Part shown: piece after piece, positions 1-9,117 of the stretch
Layout: the number at the start of each line of letters is the position of its first letter
Position numbering within the stretch: position 1 is the stretch's first letter
Translations under genes and position numbers: made by a program
Notes under the pieces: generated by a model
The model's database searches: none
What the model was told of the DNA's origin: nothing
What the model saw: the letters and a program-made list of their open reading frames with translations, nothing else
Origin: Bradyrhizobium sp. CCGB12
GTDB taxonomy: Bacteria; Pseudomonadota; Alphaproteobacteria; Rhizobiales; Xanthobacteraceae
Length of the DNA: 64,000 nucleotides
Reading direction: 5' to 3'
NCBI RefSeq assembly: GCF_024199845.1
Contig: NZ_JANADO010000001.1
Span: forward strand, 6,448,001-6,512,000

Positions 1-1611
1 GGTGCCAAAATTCTTCTGGATCGCCTTGTCGAGCGTCTCGCCGCCGACGAAGCGCTGGCGCAGCTCTCGCTTGAGCAGCTTGCCGCTCGGGTTCTTCGGC
101 AGGCTATCAACGAAGATGACGCGCTTGGGCACCTTGAAATGTGCCATCTGGCCGGCGCAATGCTTGATGACCGACTCTTCGTCCAGCTTCTCGCCGCTCT
201 TGACCACGACGATCGCGGTTACCGCCTCGATCCAGCGCGGATCGGGCAGGCTGACGACGGCAACCTCGGAGACGGCGGGGATGCGGTAGACCATCTCCTC
301 GACCTCCCGGCTCGCGACGTTCTCGCCGCCGGTCTTGATCATGTCCTTGACGCGGTCAACCACGGTGATGTGCCCCTCGTCGTCGACAGTGGCGAGATCG
401 CCGGAGTGAAACCAGCCGCCCGAAAACGCCGCCGCGGTCTTCACGGGATCGTTGTAATAGCCGGACAAGAGATGCGGCGAGCGGTGCACGATCTCGCCGA
501 CTTCGCCCACCCTGACGTCCTCCATCGCAGTGTTGACCACCCGGGTCTCGACGTTGAGCACCGGCTTGCCGGCCGAGCCGGCCTTGCGCAGCTGGTCCTC
601 TGGTCGCAGCACGGTCGCGAGCGGCGCAATCTCGGTCTGGCCGTAGAAATTCCAGAATTTTACGGCGGGCAGGCGGCGCTGGAGCTCGAGCAGCACCTCC
701 ACCGGCATGATCGAGGCGCCGTAATAGCCCTTCTGCAAGGTCGACAGGTCGGTCTTGTCGAAGTTCGGCGAGCGCAGCATCGCGATCCAGATCGTCGGCG
801 GCGCGAAGAACGAGGTGATCCTGTGAGCTTGGATCAGCGCCAGGATGTTGTCGGCGGTCGGCTTGCCCGTGATGACGCCGGAGGCTCCGAGATAGATTTG
901 CGGCCCGAGGAACACATCTAACTGGGCGCAGTGATAGAGCGGCAGCGCATGCAGGAATCTGTCCTCCACGCTCATGCCGCCGTCGATGATGCAGCTGACA
1001 TACTGCCACATCACGGCTTCATGGGTCAGCATCGCGCCCTTGGGCAGCGATTCCGTGCCGCTTGTGTAGACGATCTGCGCGAGATCTCGGCTGTCGACGG
1101 ATGCCTCCAGGAACGAGCCGTCGGGGCTGAGGAGATCGTCGAAGGTGGTGAGGCCCGGAGGTGCCGCGGCCGGATCCTCACCCGGCAGCCAGATCATCTT
1201 CTCGATCGCGCAATCCTTGGCGCTGGCCGCGCGCGCCGGCTCGACGAAATCCGGTCCCGTCGCCAGCAGCTTCGCGCCAGAACTCTTCAGGATGAAGTTG
1301 ATCTCGTCCGGATTGAGCATGAAGTTGATCGGCACCAGCACCGCACCGATCCGCGCCAATGCGAAGCGCAGCGCCGCGAAGGCGTGCGAGTTGCGCGAGA
1401 GCACCGCGATGCGATCGCCCTTCTTGACGCCGAGGCCCAGCAGGCCGCGGCCGAGCCGGTTGCAGATCGCGTCCATCTCGGCAAAGCTCCAGCTCACATC
1501 GCCGCAGCTCACCGCGAGCTTGTTCGGCTCGCGCCCCGCGGAGCGGCGCAGGAGATCACCGATGGAATGCTCGCGCGCTTTCGAGATGGTGGCTGCGGTG
1601 TCGCCGGTCAT
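1..1611 (-). CDS. Acyl-CoA synthetase (AMP-dependent ligase), 3' end beyond the window
   Basis: ATP-dependent ligase expected to adenylate a carboxylic acid and transfer it to CoA in the cytoplasm. The frame is open from an ATG at 1611 to the window edge without a stop, so at least 537 residues are present and only the extreme C-terminus is missing. The AMP-binding P-loop (YTSGTESLPKGA, about residue 180), the FYGQTE motif and the C-terminal PSGKLLKRE with the adenylation lysine (about residue 512) are all visible. It follows the FCD-type GntR regulator by 69 bp in the same direction, so the two probably share a transcript. The substrate cannot be told from sequence; medium or long-chain fatty acids or aromatic acids are possible. 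The family call is firm, the substrate unknown. Confidence 0.93.
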   Translation of the reverse strand, partial: MTGDTAATISKAREHSIGDLLRRSAGREPNKLAVSCGDVSWSFAEMDAICNRLGRGLLGLGVKKGDRIAVLSRNSHAFAALRFALARIGAVLVPINFMLNPDEINFILKSSGAKLLATGPDFVEPARAASAKDCAIEKMIWLPGEDPAAAPPGLTTFDDLLSPDGSFLEASVDSRDLAQIVYTSGTESLPKGAMLTHEAVMWQYVSCIIDGGMSVEDRFLHALPLYHCAQLDVFLGPQIYLGASGVITGKPTADNILALIQAHRITSFFAPPTIWIAMLRSPNFDKTDLSTLQKGYYGASIMPVEVLLELQRRLPAVKFWNFYGQTEIAPLATVLRPEDQLRKAGSAGKPVLNVETRVVNTAMEDVRVGEVGEIVHRSPHLLSGYYNDPVKTAAAFSGGWFHSGDLATVDDEGHITVVDRVKDMIKTGGENVASREVEEMVYRIPAVSEVAVVSLPDPRWIEAVTAIVVVKSGEKLDEESVIKHCAGQMAHFKVPKRVIFVDSLPKNPSGKLLKRELRQRFVGGETLDKAIQKNFGT

Positions 1612-1680
1612 GTGTTTCCTCCGTATGATGTCTTTATTGTCCGGATTTCTTGTTTGAAATCTTGCGTCTTGTTTTTGGCC

Positions 1681-2460
1681 CTACCTGCGCCGCGCCGCCT
1701 GCGCATGCTCCATGTACATGTGCTCGACCGACCGATCGAGCGAGGCGATCTTCTCAAAACCGCGGCGCCAATCCTGCAAGTGCCTGCGCGTCCACAGCAC
1801 GCCGGCCTCGCGGTCGCGGCGGCGGATCGCGTCGATCAGATGGCGGTGCGCGGCGACGAGGCGCGGGCCACCCTCGGCGACGCCGGTCACGATCATCTCG
1901 GTGGTCGGATAGAACAATTGCGCCGCCGGCTCGCGCGCGAGCTGGAGCACGCGGTTCTGCGAGGCTTTTGCGACGAGCACGTGGAATTCGGCATCGCATT
2001 CGGCGAGCATCGCGGGATCGCCGACCACGGCCTCGCTGCGCGCGAGATTGTCGGCGAGCTCGGCGAAGTTCTCTTCGCTCGCCCGCTCCACCGCGCCTTC
2101 GATGCTCGCGACCTCCAGCGTCATCGAGGCCTCGTAGAGTTCGCGGAAGGTGACCTCATGCAGCACCAGCGCGCGGCTGAGGCGGCTGGTCAGGTTGCTG
2201 TAGCGCGGCAGGCAGGCGTGCAGGCGGCGCGAGGAATCGCGCCGGATCAGCCCGCCCTCCTCCAACACACGGATCCCCTCGCGAATGGTTGAGCGGTTGA
2301 CGCCGAACTGGCGGACAAGCTCGTGCTCGGTGCCGATGGGATCGCCAGGCTTGATCCGGCCATTGACGATCTCGCGTTCGATGGCGTCGGCGACCTTCTG
2401 GTAGGCCGGCGCGACATCGATCGGACGAAACAGCGGCGCGACAGGCAAGATGGCCTCCAA
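1681..2460 (-). CDS. GntR-family transcriptional regulator, FCD (FadR) subfamily
   Basis: 259-residue DNA-binding repressor or activator. The N-terminal winged helix-turn-helix spans about residues 18-85 (EHELVRQFGVNRSTIREGIRVLEEGGLI) and the all-helical FCD ligand domain about 100-240. The putative FCD metal/ligand residues are visible as D156-x3-H160, H205 or H207, and H227. It is divergent from the periplasmic binding protein at 2614 and upstream of the acyl-CoA ligase at 1611. Two copies of an 11-bp palindrome lie in the divergent region, which suggests that it controls itself, the ligase and the binding protein. The effector is unknown; FCD regulators usually sense carboxylic acids or acyl-CoAs. 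Confidence 0.93.
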   Translation of the reverse strand: MEAILPVAPLFRPIDVAPAYQKVADAIEREIVNGRIKPGDPIGTEHELVRQFGVNRSTIREGIRVLEEGGLIRRDSSRRLHACLPRYSNLTSRLSRALVLHEVTFRELYEASMTLEVASIEGAVERASEENFAELADNLARSEAVVGDPAMLAECDAEFHVLVAKASQNRVLQLAREPAAQLFYPTTEMIVTGVAEGGPRLVAAHRHLIDAIRRRDREAGVLWTRRHLQDWRRGFEKIASLDRSVEHMYMEHAQAARRR

Positions 2461-2466
2461 TGTCGA

Positions 2467-2477
2467 TTGTCCGACAA
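2467..2477. promoter_or_regulatory. Candidate GntR/FCD operator, copy 1 (TTGTCCGACAA)
   Basis: Palindrome TTGTC-C-GACAA ten bases upstream of the regulator start codon, identical apart from the central base to the copy at 2566. The shape (T-x-GT-C...G-AC-x-A) fits the operators bound by many FCD-type GntR proteins. Its position suggests autoregulation. Assignment to this regulator is inference from position and symmetry. Confidence 0.6.
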
Positions 2478-2565
2478 ACTATAGTTCTTGGACATAGGTG
2501 CGTCAAACTACGTCAACGAAGCTGCATCCGCAGCAAATTGACTCCGCAGTAACCCGGCTCTAACT

Positions 2566-2576
2566 TTGTCGGACAA
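2566..2576. promoter_or_regulatory. Candidate GntR/FCD operator, copy 2 (TTGTCGGACAA)
   Basis: Second copy of the same 11-bp palindrome (TTGTC-G-GACAA), 99 bp centre to centre from the first and 37 bp upstream of the binding-protein start. The two sites bracket the divergent promoter region, so both directions could be controlled together. Confidence 0.6.
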
Positions 2577-2613
2577 AGGGACAGGATAGTCCCATACAAG
2601 AGGAAACGTATCC

Positions 2614-3819
2614 ATGAGACCTATCGCAGCACTCGTGTCTGCGGCCGGCTTGCTGTCGGCTGCCCTGATCTCTCCCACCTTCGCCCAGCAGGCACCGCTC
2701 AAGATCGGGGTGCTCTCCGACTTCTCCTCGGTCTATTCCGACATCGGCGGCCAGGGGAATGTCGAGGCCACCAAAATGGCGATCGAGGATTTTGGCGGGC
2801 AGATGTTCGGCAAGCCGATCGACATGGTCGCGGCCGACGTGCTCAACAAGCCGGACGTCGCCTCCACCATCGCCCGCAAATGGTGGGAGACCGAGGGCGT
2901 CGACATGATCATCGACCTGCCGACCTCGGCGACCGCGCTCGCGGTGATGGAGCTGTCGAAGCAGTACGAGAAGATCATGATCGTGACGGATGCGGCCAGC
3001 TCCGACATCACCGGAAAATCCTGCTCGCCCTACACCGCGCATTGGACCTACGACACCTACGCCAACGCGCACACGGTCGGCAGCGCCATCGTCAAGAACG
3101 GCGGCGACACCTGGTTCTTCCTCACCGCCGACTACGTGTTCGGCCATTCGGTCGAGCGCGACACCGGTGACGTGGTGAAGGCGGCGGGCGGCAAGGTGCT
3201 CGGCAGCGTCAAGCATCCGCTCAACACGGCGGACTTCTCGTCATTTCTGCTCCAGGCCCAGGCCTCCAAGGCCAAGATCATCGGGCTCGCCAACGGCGGC
3301 GGCGACACCATCAATGCGATCAAGCAGGCCGGCGAGTTCGGGATCGTTGCCGGCGGCCAGAACCTGGCTGCGATCGTGATGTTCATCTCCGACGTGCACA
3401 GCCTGGGCCTCAAGCTTGCGCAGGGGCTGATCATCACGGAGGCCTATTACTGGGATCTCAACGACAAGACCCGCGCTTTCGGCAAGCGCTTCCTGGAGCG
3501 CGTCAAGCGCATGCCGACGATGAACCAGGCCGCGACCTACAGCGCGACGCTGCACTACCTCAAGGCCGTGCAGGCCGCCGGCACCCGTGACACCAAGACC
3601 GTGATGGCCAAGATGCGCGAGCTGCCGGTGCGCGACGCCTTCACCGACAACGGCGTGCTGCGCGAGGACGGCCGCATGGTGCACAGCATGTACCTGTTCC
3701 AGGTGAAGAAGCCCGAAGAGTCCAAGGCTCCGTGGGACTATTACAAGCTGCTCGCCGAAGTGCCGGCCGATCAGGCGTTCCGGCCGCTGAAGGATGGCGG
3801 CTGCCCGCTGGTGAAGTGA
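2614..3819 (+). CDS. ABC transporter substrate-binding protein, branched-chain amino acid type (Peripla_BP_6)
   Basis: 401-residue periplasmic solute receptor. The first 25 or so residues form a Sec signal peptide (charged start, hydrophobic core, cleavage after PTFA before QQAP), followed by KIGVLSDFSSVYSDIGGQG, the typical opening of LivJ/amide-urea-type receptors. No permease or ATPase genes of the matching Liv type lie next to it in this window, so it is either an orphan receptor using a transporter encoded elsewhere, or a partner of the divergent acyl-CoA ligase locus whose transporter genes lie left of the window. In related genomes such receptors near acyl-CoA ligases often bind aromatic or carboxylic acids; that is inference here. 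Confidence 0.92.
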   Translation: MRPIAALVSAAGLLSAALISPTFAQQAPLKIGVLSDFSSVYSDIGGQGNVEATKMAIEDFGGQMFGKPIDMVAADVLNKPDVASTIARKWWETEGVDMIIDLPTSATALAVMELSKQYEKIMIVTDAASSDITGKSCSPYTAHWTYDTYANAHTVGSAIVKNGGDTWFFLTADYVFGHSVERDTGDVVKAAGGKVLGSVKHPLNTADFSSFLLQAQASKAKIIGLANGGGDTINAIKQAGEFGIVAGGQNLAAIVMFISDVHSLGLKLAQGLIITEAYYWDLNDKTRAFGKRFLERVKRMPTMNQAATYSATLHYLKAVQAAGTRDTKTVMAKMRELPVRDAFTDNGVLREDGRMVHSMYLFQVKKPEESKAPWDYYKLLAEVPADQAFRPLKDGGCPLVK

Positions 3820-3832
3820 CGCCGACGACGAC

Positions 3833-3864
3833 GGACCTGCATCGCGCTGGCGCGGTGCAGGTCC
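3833..3864. terminator. Hairpin between convergent genes, likely bidirectional terminator
   Basis: Fourteen-bp stem (GGACCTGCATCGCG with CGCGGTGCAGGTCC, one G-T wobble) and a CTGG loop, placed between the stop codons of the convergent binding-protein and AraC genes. No long T-tract follows, so its efficiency as an intrinsic terminator is uncertain. Confidence 0.65.
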
Positions 3865-3865
3865 A

Positions 3866-4810
3866 CTAGCGCCGCCGCAGGTCCGATGGGCTGTGGCCGA
3901 ACTTCTTGCGGAAAACCGTGCTGAAATACGACGAACTGCTGAAACCCAACTGGTACGCCACTTCCGTGATCGATAGCGACCGCAGCTCAGGACGGGTCAG
4001 CACGTCGTAGCAGCGCTGCAGCCGGCGATCCAAGATCCATTCGGACACCGACACATCGGTGAGCCGGAAGAGGTAGTGCAGATGCCGGAGCGACACGCCA
4101 TTGCTCTTCGCGATCTTTTCCAGCGACAGGTCTGCATCGGTGAGGTGAGCTTCGATCCAGGCCTTGACCGAGCGCAGGCGGGCCTGCTGCGCGCTCGCCT
4201 CCTCCGAGAATTCGTCGCGGTCGCCCATGTCGAGTGCGAGCGCCAGCACGTCCATCAGCTCACCGCCGAGCCGGGTTCTCACGGTCTCGTCCAGCGGCGC
4301 CCCTTCCGCGGCAAGCGTCGCACAGAACTCGGCGGCAATCCGGCCAAGGCCGCGGCTCGTCGCCATCGTCGTGATGACAGGCAGACGGCCGTCGCTGAAG
4401 CGCGTCGCGAACTCCTTGCGCGAGATTTCGAGGTAGAGCGATCGTACCCTGCCGAGACATTCGAGATCATAGGCCTCGGAGGCCGAAAAGATCGTGCTGA
4501 AGCCGGGGTTCGACAGCAGGGTCTGCCCGGCCTGGAGAACATTGATCCGGCCCTGCTGGACAAATTCGACATAGTAGCAATCCTTGTCGAGCTTTGCGAT
4601 GTGCCGCTCGCGGCGCGAGATGCGCTGCTCCGAAAGCAGCACGTCCGTCATCGTGACGGCGCCGAACCGCGCCTCGCGGATGAAACCTTGATAGTCGGAT
4701 CGCTGCTCGGCTTTCACGTCGACATGAACGTACACATCGCAGATGGCGCCTTGCCATGCCGCGTAGCGCTTGGACGGCTCCAGCTCGTCCGTCGAGAAGA
4801 CCAGGTTCAT
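3866..4810 (-). CDS. AraC-family transcriptional regulator
   Basis: About 314 residues from the preferred start at MNLVFSTDEL (ATG 4810). The frame is open further upstream to 4996, but homologous regulators usually begin at this motif. The N-terminal half resembles the AraC_binding_2 sensor domain; the C-terminal 100 residues carry the two helix-turn-helix motifs (LSLEKIAKSNGVSLRHLHYLF and SITEVAYQLGFSSSSYFSTVF). It is divergent from the acyl-CoA ligase/ABC operon starting at 5090, with about 280 bp between, and is the obvious candidate for its regulator. The effector is unknown. Confidence 0.9.
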   Translation of the reverse strand: MNLVFSTDELEPSKRYAAWQGAICDVYVHVDVKAEQRSDYQGFIREARFGAVTMTDVLLSEQRISRRERHIAKLDKDCYYVEFVQQGRINVLQAGQTLLSNPGFSTIFSASEAYDLECLGRVRSLYLEISRKEFATRFSDGRLPVITTMATSRGLGRIAAEFCATLAAEGAPLDETVRTRLGGELMDVLALALDMGDRDEFSEEASAQQARLRSVKAWIEAHLTDADLSLEKIAKSNGVSLRHLHYLFRLTDVSVSEWILDRRLQRCYDVLTRPELRSLSITEVAYQLGFSSSSYFSTVFRKKFGHSPSDLRRR

Positions 4811-5089
4811 CGTGCGCCCATCCGTTGCGCAGCCAAGATGAACGTCGTTTGTGCATCGCACAAGCTGGCCGAGCATCGGGATTGTAGATGCCCGCCGCCT
4901 ACGCGCAAGACTGTTTGCGCGGAGAAGCAAAAGCTTTGCGCTCCGGAGCAAGCCGCGTTTCGGCATGTGGCCTATGAAGACCAAAAAGCAGCCCACAAAA
5001 TAGGCGGGAAACGTTCGCTTGCGTCAGGTCCAACCAACTGCTGCACAGCTTGTCGTGCCGCCTGAATGGCGATGCTCGTGAGCAGCGCC

Positions 5090-6970
5090 ATGTCACCGAT
5101 CACGATACGGTTCACGCAGCCGGTTCAAACCATCGCCGACATCGAGGCGCTGGAGCAGCGGCCTTACGACTCCCTCGTCCCCGCCCGCAATCTGCTCGAT
5201 CTCTTCGACGCCACTGCACGCCTGCATCCCGACCGGCCTGCGCTGACGGTCTTGACCAAGGGCTCGCGCGAACCGGGCGACGTGACGCTGACGCATCCGC
5301 AACTGCTCGCGGAAATCACGCGTGCGGCCAATCTGTTCAGGTTGCACGGGATTGGCACGAGCGGCGGCACCGCCGCGTTCCTCTGCCCCATCCTGCGGCC
5401 GCTGTTTCCGGCGCTACTCGGCGCGCAGGTCGCGGGCGTTGCCAGCTCGATCAACTATCTCCTCAACGAGGACGCGATCGTCGACCTGCTCGAGGCGCAG
5501 AACGCAACCGTGCTGGTCATCCCTGCCGAAGCGGCCGATCGCGCGATCTGGGCCAAGGCGGCCAATGTCGCAAAGCGCGTCCCGTCGCTGAAGTCCATTT
5601 TTGTGATCGGTACGAGCGGCATCCTGCCTAAAGGGTTTCTAAACTTCGACGAGGCGATCGCGGGAGCGCGCGATACGCTGGACTTCGAGCCTTCGGCGGA
5701 TCGCGAGGCGATTTGCGCCCTGTTCCACACCGGCGGGACCACCGGACGGCCGAAGCTGGTTCGGCTGACGCATGGCAACCAGATCCATGCAGCCTGGAGC
5801 TTTGCGCAGGTCCACGGACTGGATGAGCTGGATGCAGCCGTGAACGGCTTTCCGCTGTTTCACGTCGGCGGCACGATGACGCTCGGCCTGTCGATCCTCG
5901 CAGCCGGCGGCCATGTAATCATTCCCTCGCCCTACAGCCTCCGAAGTCCCGATGCCATCCGCGACTATTGGCACACGGTCGAGCGATTTCGCGCGACCAT
6001 CGTCAGCGGCGTGCCGACGTCGATTGCCGCGCTTGCGGAAGTGCCGATCGGCTCCTCCGACATCAGCTCGGTTCGCATGGCGCTCACCGGTGGGGCCGTG
6101 GCGCCGAAGGCGGTCAGCGAGAGGTTTCAGGCGCGAACCGGGATCACGCTGTTCGAGACCTACGGCATGACGGAGACCGCGGCGGCGATCGCCTTCAATC
6201 CGGGCCGCGGAACACCCGTGCAAGGCAGCGTCGGCTTCCGGGCGCCGTTTGCGCAGACGAGAATCGTCGCGCTCGACGATGTCGGCCTGAGGACGGAATG
6301 CCCGCCGCTCACCAGCGGTCTCGTGCTCGCCCGAGGACCGCAGGTGTTTCCCGGTTATCTCGATCCCCAGCACAACAAGGGCGTGCTCACCGACGATCAC
6401 TGGATCGTCACCGGCGATGTCGGCTACCTCACGGCAGATCAGCGCCTGGTGCTGACCGGTCGCGAGAAGGACCTCATCGTCCGCGGCGGTCACAACATCG
6501 ACCCCGCCGCGATCGAGGACGTCGCCAACGCCTTCCCCGGCGTCCAGATGAGCTCGGCCGTCGGCATGCCCGACGCTTATGCCGGCGAGGTGCCCATTCT
6601 CTTCGTGGTACCGTCGCCGGGACAGACCATCGACCTCGCACAGCTGCGCGAGCATCTCGAACGCAATGTCAACGAGCCGCCTGCAAAACCGAAGCGCGTC
6701 GTGCTGCTCGAAGCGCTTCCGGTTACCGCGGTCGGCAAGATCTTCAAGCCCACGCTGCGCGACCTCGCAGTCCAGGAGAAGGTCAGGACCGAGATCGACC
6801 GCATCTTCGGACCGGACACCATGGCAGACATCGTCGTCGAGAAGGACGCCAGGCTGAACACGCTTGTCCACATCTCGATCGATTCTAACGATCAGGATCG
6901 GGTCAAGGCACTCACCGAGAGCTTGACACCGCTCCCGCAGACATATCGCATCACGACCCGATCGTCATAA
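5090..6970 (+). CDS. Acyl-CoA synthetase / AMP-dependent ligase, first gene of the transporter operon
   Basis: 626-residue ANL-family ligase. The P-loop FHTGGTTGRPKLVRLTH, the motif ETYGMTETAAA, the hinge KDLIVRGGHN and the C-terminal VGKIFKPTLR with the adenylation lysine are intact. An in-frame ATG at 5066 would add 8 residues; 5090 is preferred because GTGAG lies 7 bases upstream. It precedes a sugar-type ABC permease by 41 bp and so belongs to the operon that runs to 13828. Coupling a CoA ligase to a sugar-type importer suggests that the imported compound, or its hydrolysis product, is a carboxylic acid activated on arrival. The substrate is not recognisable. Confidence 0.9.
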   Translation: MSPITIRFTQPVQTIADIEALEQRPYDSLVPARNLLDLFDATARLHPDRPALTVLTKGSREPGDVTLTHPQLLAEITRAANLFRLHGIGTSGGTAAFLCPILRPLFPALLGAQVAGVASSINYLLNEDAIVDLLEAQNATVLVIPAEAADRAIWAKAANVAKRVPSLKSIFVIGTSGILPKGFLNFDEAIAGARDTLDFEPSADREAICALFHTGGTTGRPKLVRLTHGNQIHAAWSFAQVHGLDELDAAVNGFPLFHVGGTMTLGLSILAAGGHVIIPSPYSLRSPDAIRDYWHTVERFRATIVSGVPTSIAALAEVPIGSSDISSVRMALTGGAVAPKAVSERFQARTGITLFETYGMTETAAAIAFNPGRGTPVQGSVGFRAPFAQTRIVALDDVGLRTECPPLTSGLVLARGPQVFPGYLDPQHNKGVLTDDHWIVTGDVGYLTADQRLVLTGREKDLIVRGGHNIDPAAIEDVANAFPGVQMSSAVGMPDAYAGEVPILFVVPSPGQTIDLAQLREHLERNVNEPPAKPKRVVLLEALPVTAVGKIFKPTLRDLAVQEKVRTEIDRIFGPDTMADIVVEKDARLNTLVHISIDSNDQDRVKALTESLTPLPQTYRITTRSS

Positions 6971-7011
6971 CGGCCCCGCAGAGGTCGACGTCGCAGAAAG
7001 GCAAGACTGGG

Positions 7012-7983
7012 ATGAAGCGCATTCGGTTCAATCAGCAGGAAATCGTCTTCGCCGTCTTCGCCCTGCTGTTCCTGGTGTTTTCGATTTTCCTGCGCGGCTT
7101 TCTCACGCCGGAAAACATGCTGACGCTGCTGCAGAACGTCTCCGTGCTCGGCATCCTCGGTCTTGCGATGGCCATCGTCGTGATCGGGCGCGGCATCGAC
7201 ATCTCGCTGATCGCGGCGCTCGCGGTCCCGCCGGGGCTGGTCCTGCAAATGGTGCAGAACGGTCACTCGATGCCGGCCTCGCTGCTGACCGCCTTGCTGC
7301 TCACGATCGCCTTCGGCCTCGTCAATGGCTGGCTGATCGCCTATGCCGAAGTCCCCTCGCTGTTCGCCACGCTCGCCACCGGCCTCCTCCTCGCCGGCCT
7401 CGGGCAGGCCGCCTTGTTCCAGCTCGACGTCGTGCAATGGAGCCCCGGCATGGACGGCTTCGAGAAGCTCGGGCAGGGAACGATCCTCGGCATCCCCACA
7501 TCGATCGTGATGTTCGCGATCGCATGCATCGTCGTCGCGTTCCTGCTGCGAAGGACGCGCTGGGGTGCCTACATCTACGCGATCGGCGACAACCCTTTCG
7601 CTGCGCGCGTCACCGGCATTCCATCGCGCCCGATCATCGTCCTGCAATATGTGATCACTGCACTGATCGGCTGCTTCGCGGGCCTCGTGATGGCGGCATC
7701 GGTCAACTCGATGCCGACCCGCATCTTCAACTCGACGCTGATCTACGATGTCATCCTGGTCGTCGTGCTCGGCGGCATCGGCCTCTCAGGCGGCCGCGGC
7801 GGCGTGCTGAACGTCGTGATCGGCACGCTCGTGATCGGCACGATGCTCAACGGCATGACCATCATGGATATCTCCTACGCCGGGCAGAACCTCATCAAGG
7901 GCGTGGTGCTGCTGCTCGCCGTCATCACGGATTCCTTCCTGAATCCGCGCAACGAAGAAACGGCACAGCAGGGCGACATCTGA
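7012..7983 (+). CDS. ABC transporter permease, ribose/sugar type (BPD_transp_2)
   Basis: 323-residue inner-membrane protein with about eight to nine hydrophobic segments and the RbsC-family landmarks (VIGRGIDISLIAALAV near residues 60-75, YAIGDNPFAARVTGI near 190-205, VLGGIGLSGGRGG near 250-262). Forms the channel with the second permease at 9118 and the ATPase at 12332. It lies between the CoA ligase (41 bp upstream) and the binding protein (40 bp downstream). Confidence 0.93.
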   Translation: MKRIRFNQQEIVFAVFALLFLVFSIFLRGFLTPENMLTLLQNVSVLGILGLAMAIVVIGRGIDISLIAALAVPPGLVLQMVQNGHSMPASLLTALLLTIAFGLVNGWLIAYAEVPSLFATLATGLLLAGLGQAALFQLDVVQWSPGMDGFEKLGQGTILGIPTSIVMFAIACIVVAFLLRRTRWGAYIYAIGDNPFAARVTGIPSRPIIVLQYVITALIGCFAGLVMAASVNSMPTRIFNSTLIYDVILVVVLGGIGLSGGRGGVLNVVIGTLVIGTMLNGMTIMDISYAGQNLIKGVVLLLAVITDSFLNPRNEETAQQGDI

Positions 7984-8023
7984 ACTACCGATTACAACGA
8001 CAACCACAACGAAGGAGGAAGCA

Positions 8024-9040
8024 ATGAAGCATTTCGGCACCCCGACCAAGGCACTCGTTGCCGCACTGGGTCTTGCGGCCATGACCGCACCGGCTCTCGC
8101 CCAGCAGGGCCTCGACGAGCCGTTCCAGAAGCCGTTCAAGGAAGCGCTGGCCGGCAAGACCGTGGCTTACGTTCCCGTCGCCATGAACTTCGACCTCACC
8201 GAGGGCTGGTATGCCGGCCTGAAGAAGGAGCTCGAGCCGTTCGGCGTCAAGTTCGTGATCCGCGATGCCAACTGGAACACCAACGCCGGCGCGCAGGCCG
8301 TGACGTCGCTGATCTCCGAGAAGCCGGCGGTGATCGTGGTCCATAACCCTGACGTGCAGACCTACGCAAAGCTGCTGCAGCGCGCAGAGAACGAAGGCAT
8401 CTACGTCATCCAGATCAACATGGGCTCGGCCTATCGTAGCTCCGCCTTCGTCGGCGCCAACTGGGTCGAGATCGGCGAGCGCCAGACCGAAGGCGTGGTG
8501 AAGGCCTGCGAGGGCAAGTCGAACAAGATCGCGATCATCCAGGGCGCGCTGTCGGCGGCAGCGAGCGCCTATACGCTCAAGGGCGTCGAGAACGTTCTGG
8601 CCAAGCATCCCGAAATCAAGGTGGTGTCGAGCCAGGCCGCCGATTGGGACGCCGCCAAGGCCAAGGCGATCACGCAGACGGTGCTGAAGCAGAATCCCGA
8701 TCTCTGCGGCATCGTCGGGTTCTGGGACGGCATGGACATCGGCACCGCGGCGGCCGTCAAGGAAGCAGGCCTCACCGGCAAGGTGTTCGTGGCAACTTCG
8801 GGCGGCGGCGAGCGCAAGGGCGCCTGCGAGCTGGTCAAGTCCGGCGCGTTCGATCTCAACATGAGCTACGACGTACCGACCCAGGCCGCGCAGATGGCCG
8901 GCACGATCAAGTGGCTGCTGTCGTCCGGCGTGAAGCCCGGTTCCGTCAAGGGCTCGGAATACACCACGCTGATTCCGATCACCAAGGAGAACGCCGACAG
9001 CCAGATGGCCTGCTGGAACCTCAGCGACCTCAAGAAATAG
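8024..9040 (+). CDS. ABC transporter sugar-type substrate-binding protein (Peripla_BP_4)
   Basis: 338-residue periplasmic receptor with a Sec signal peptide of about 26 residues ending APALA-QQ. The mature part starts with the fold typical of ribose/autoinducer-2-type receptors (TVAYVPVAMNFDLTEGWYAGLKKEL) and contains LISEKPAVIVVHNPD and CGIVGFWDGMDIGTAAAVKEAG, the second-lobe motif. A strong ribosome binding site (AAGGAGGAAG, 8012-8021 region) precedes the ATG. A hairpin directly downstream probably stabilises this part of the transcript, as expected for the most abundant component. Two cysteines near the C-terminus and the DxxGxG-like sugar motif do not define the ligand. Confidence 0.93.
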   Translation: MKHFGTPTKALVAALGLAAMTAPALAQQGLDEPFQKPFKEALAGKTVAYVPVAMNFDLTEGWYAGLKKELEPFGVKFVIRDANWNTNAGAQAVTSLISEKPAVIVVHNPDVQTYAKLLQRAENEGIYVIQINMGSAYRSSAFVGANWVEIGERQTEGVVKACEGKSNKIAIIQGALSAAASAYTLKGVENVLAKHPEIKVVSSQAADWDAAKAKAITQTVLKQNPDLCGIVGFWDGMDIGTAAAVKEAGLTGKVFVATSGGGERKGACELVKSGAFDLNMSYDVPTQAAQMAGTIKWLLSSGVKPGSVKGSEYTTLIPITKENADSQMACWNLSDLKK

Positions 9041-9060
9041 CTTTGCGCTGACGCTCTCGA

Positions 9061-9084
9061 TCCCCGGGACATTCAGCCCGGGGA
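9061..9084 (+). other. Intercistronic hairpin after the binding-protein gene
   Basis: Perfect 8-bp inverted repeat TCCCCGGG / CCCGGGGA with an 8-base loop, in the 77-bp gap between the binding protein and the fused permease. It has no T-tract, so it is more likely an RNA-stability or partial-attenuation structure than a full terminator. Such structures commonly raise binding-protein levels above those of the membrane subunits. Confidence 0.55.
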
Positions 9085-9117
9085 TCTCGCTCCCGAACAT
9101 TCTCCACGCCCTGCTGG

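Noticed and set aside
139..2292. Plus-strand frames of 260 and 453 codons at the start of the window.
   Set aside because: Antisense shadows of the acyl-CoA ligase and GntR genes on the minus strand.
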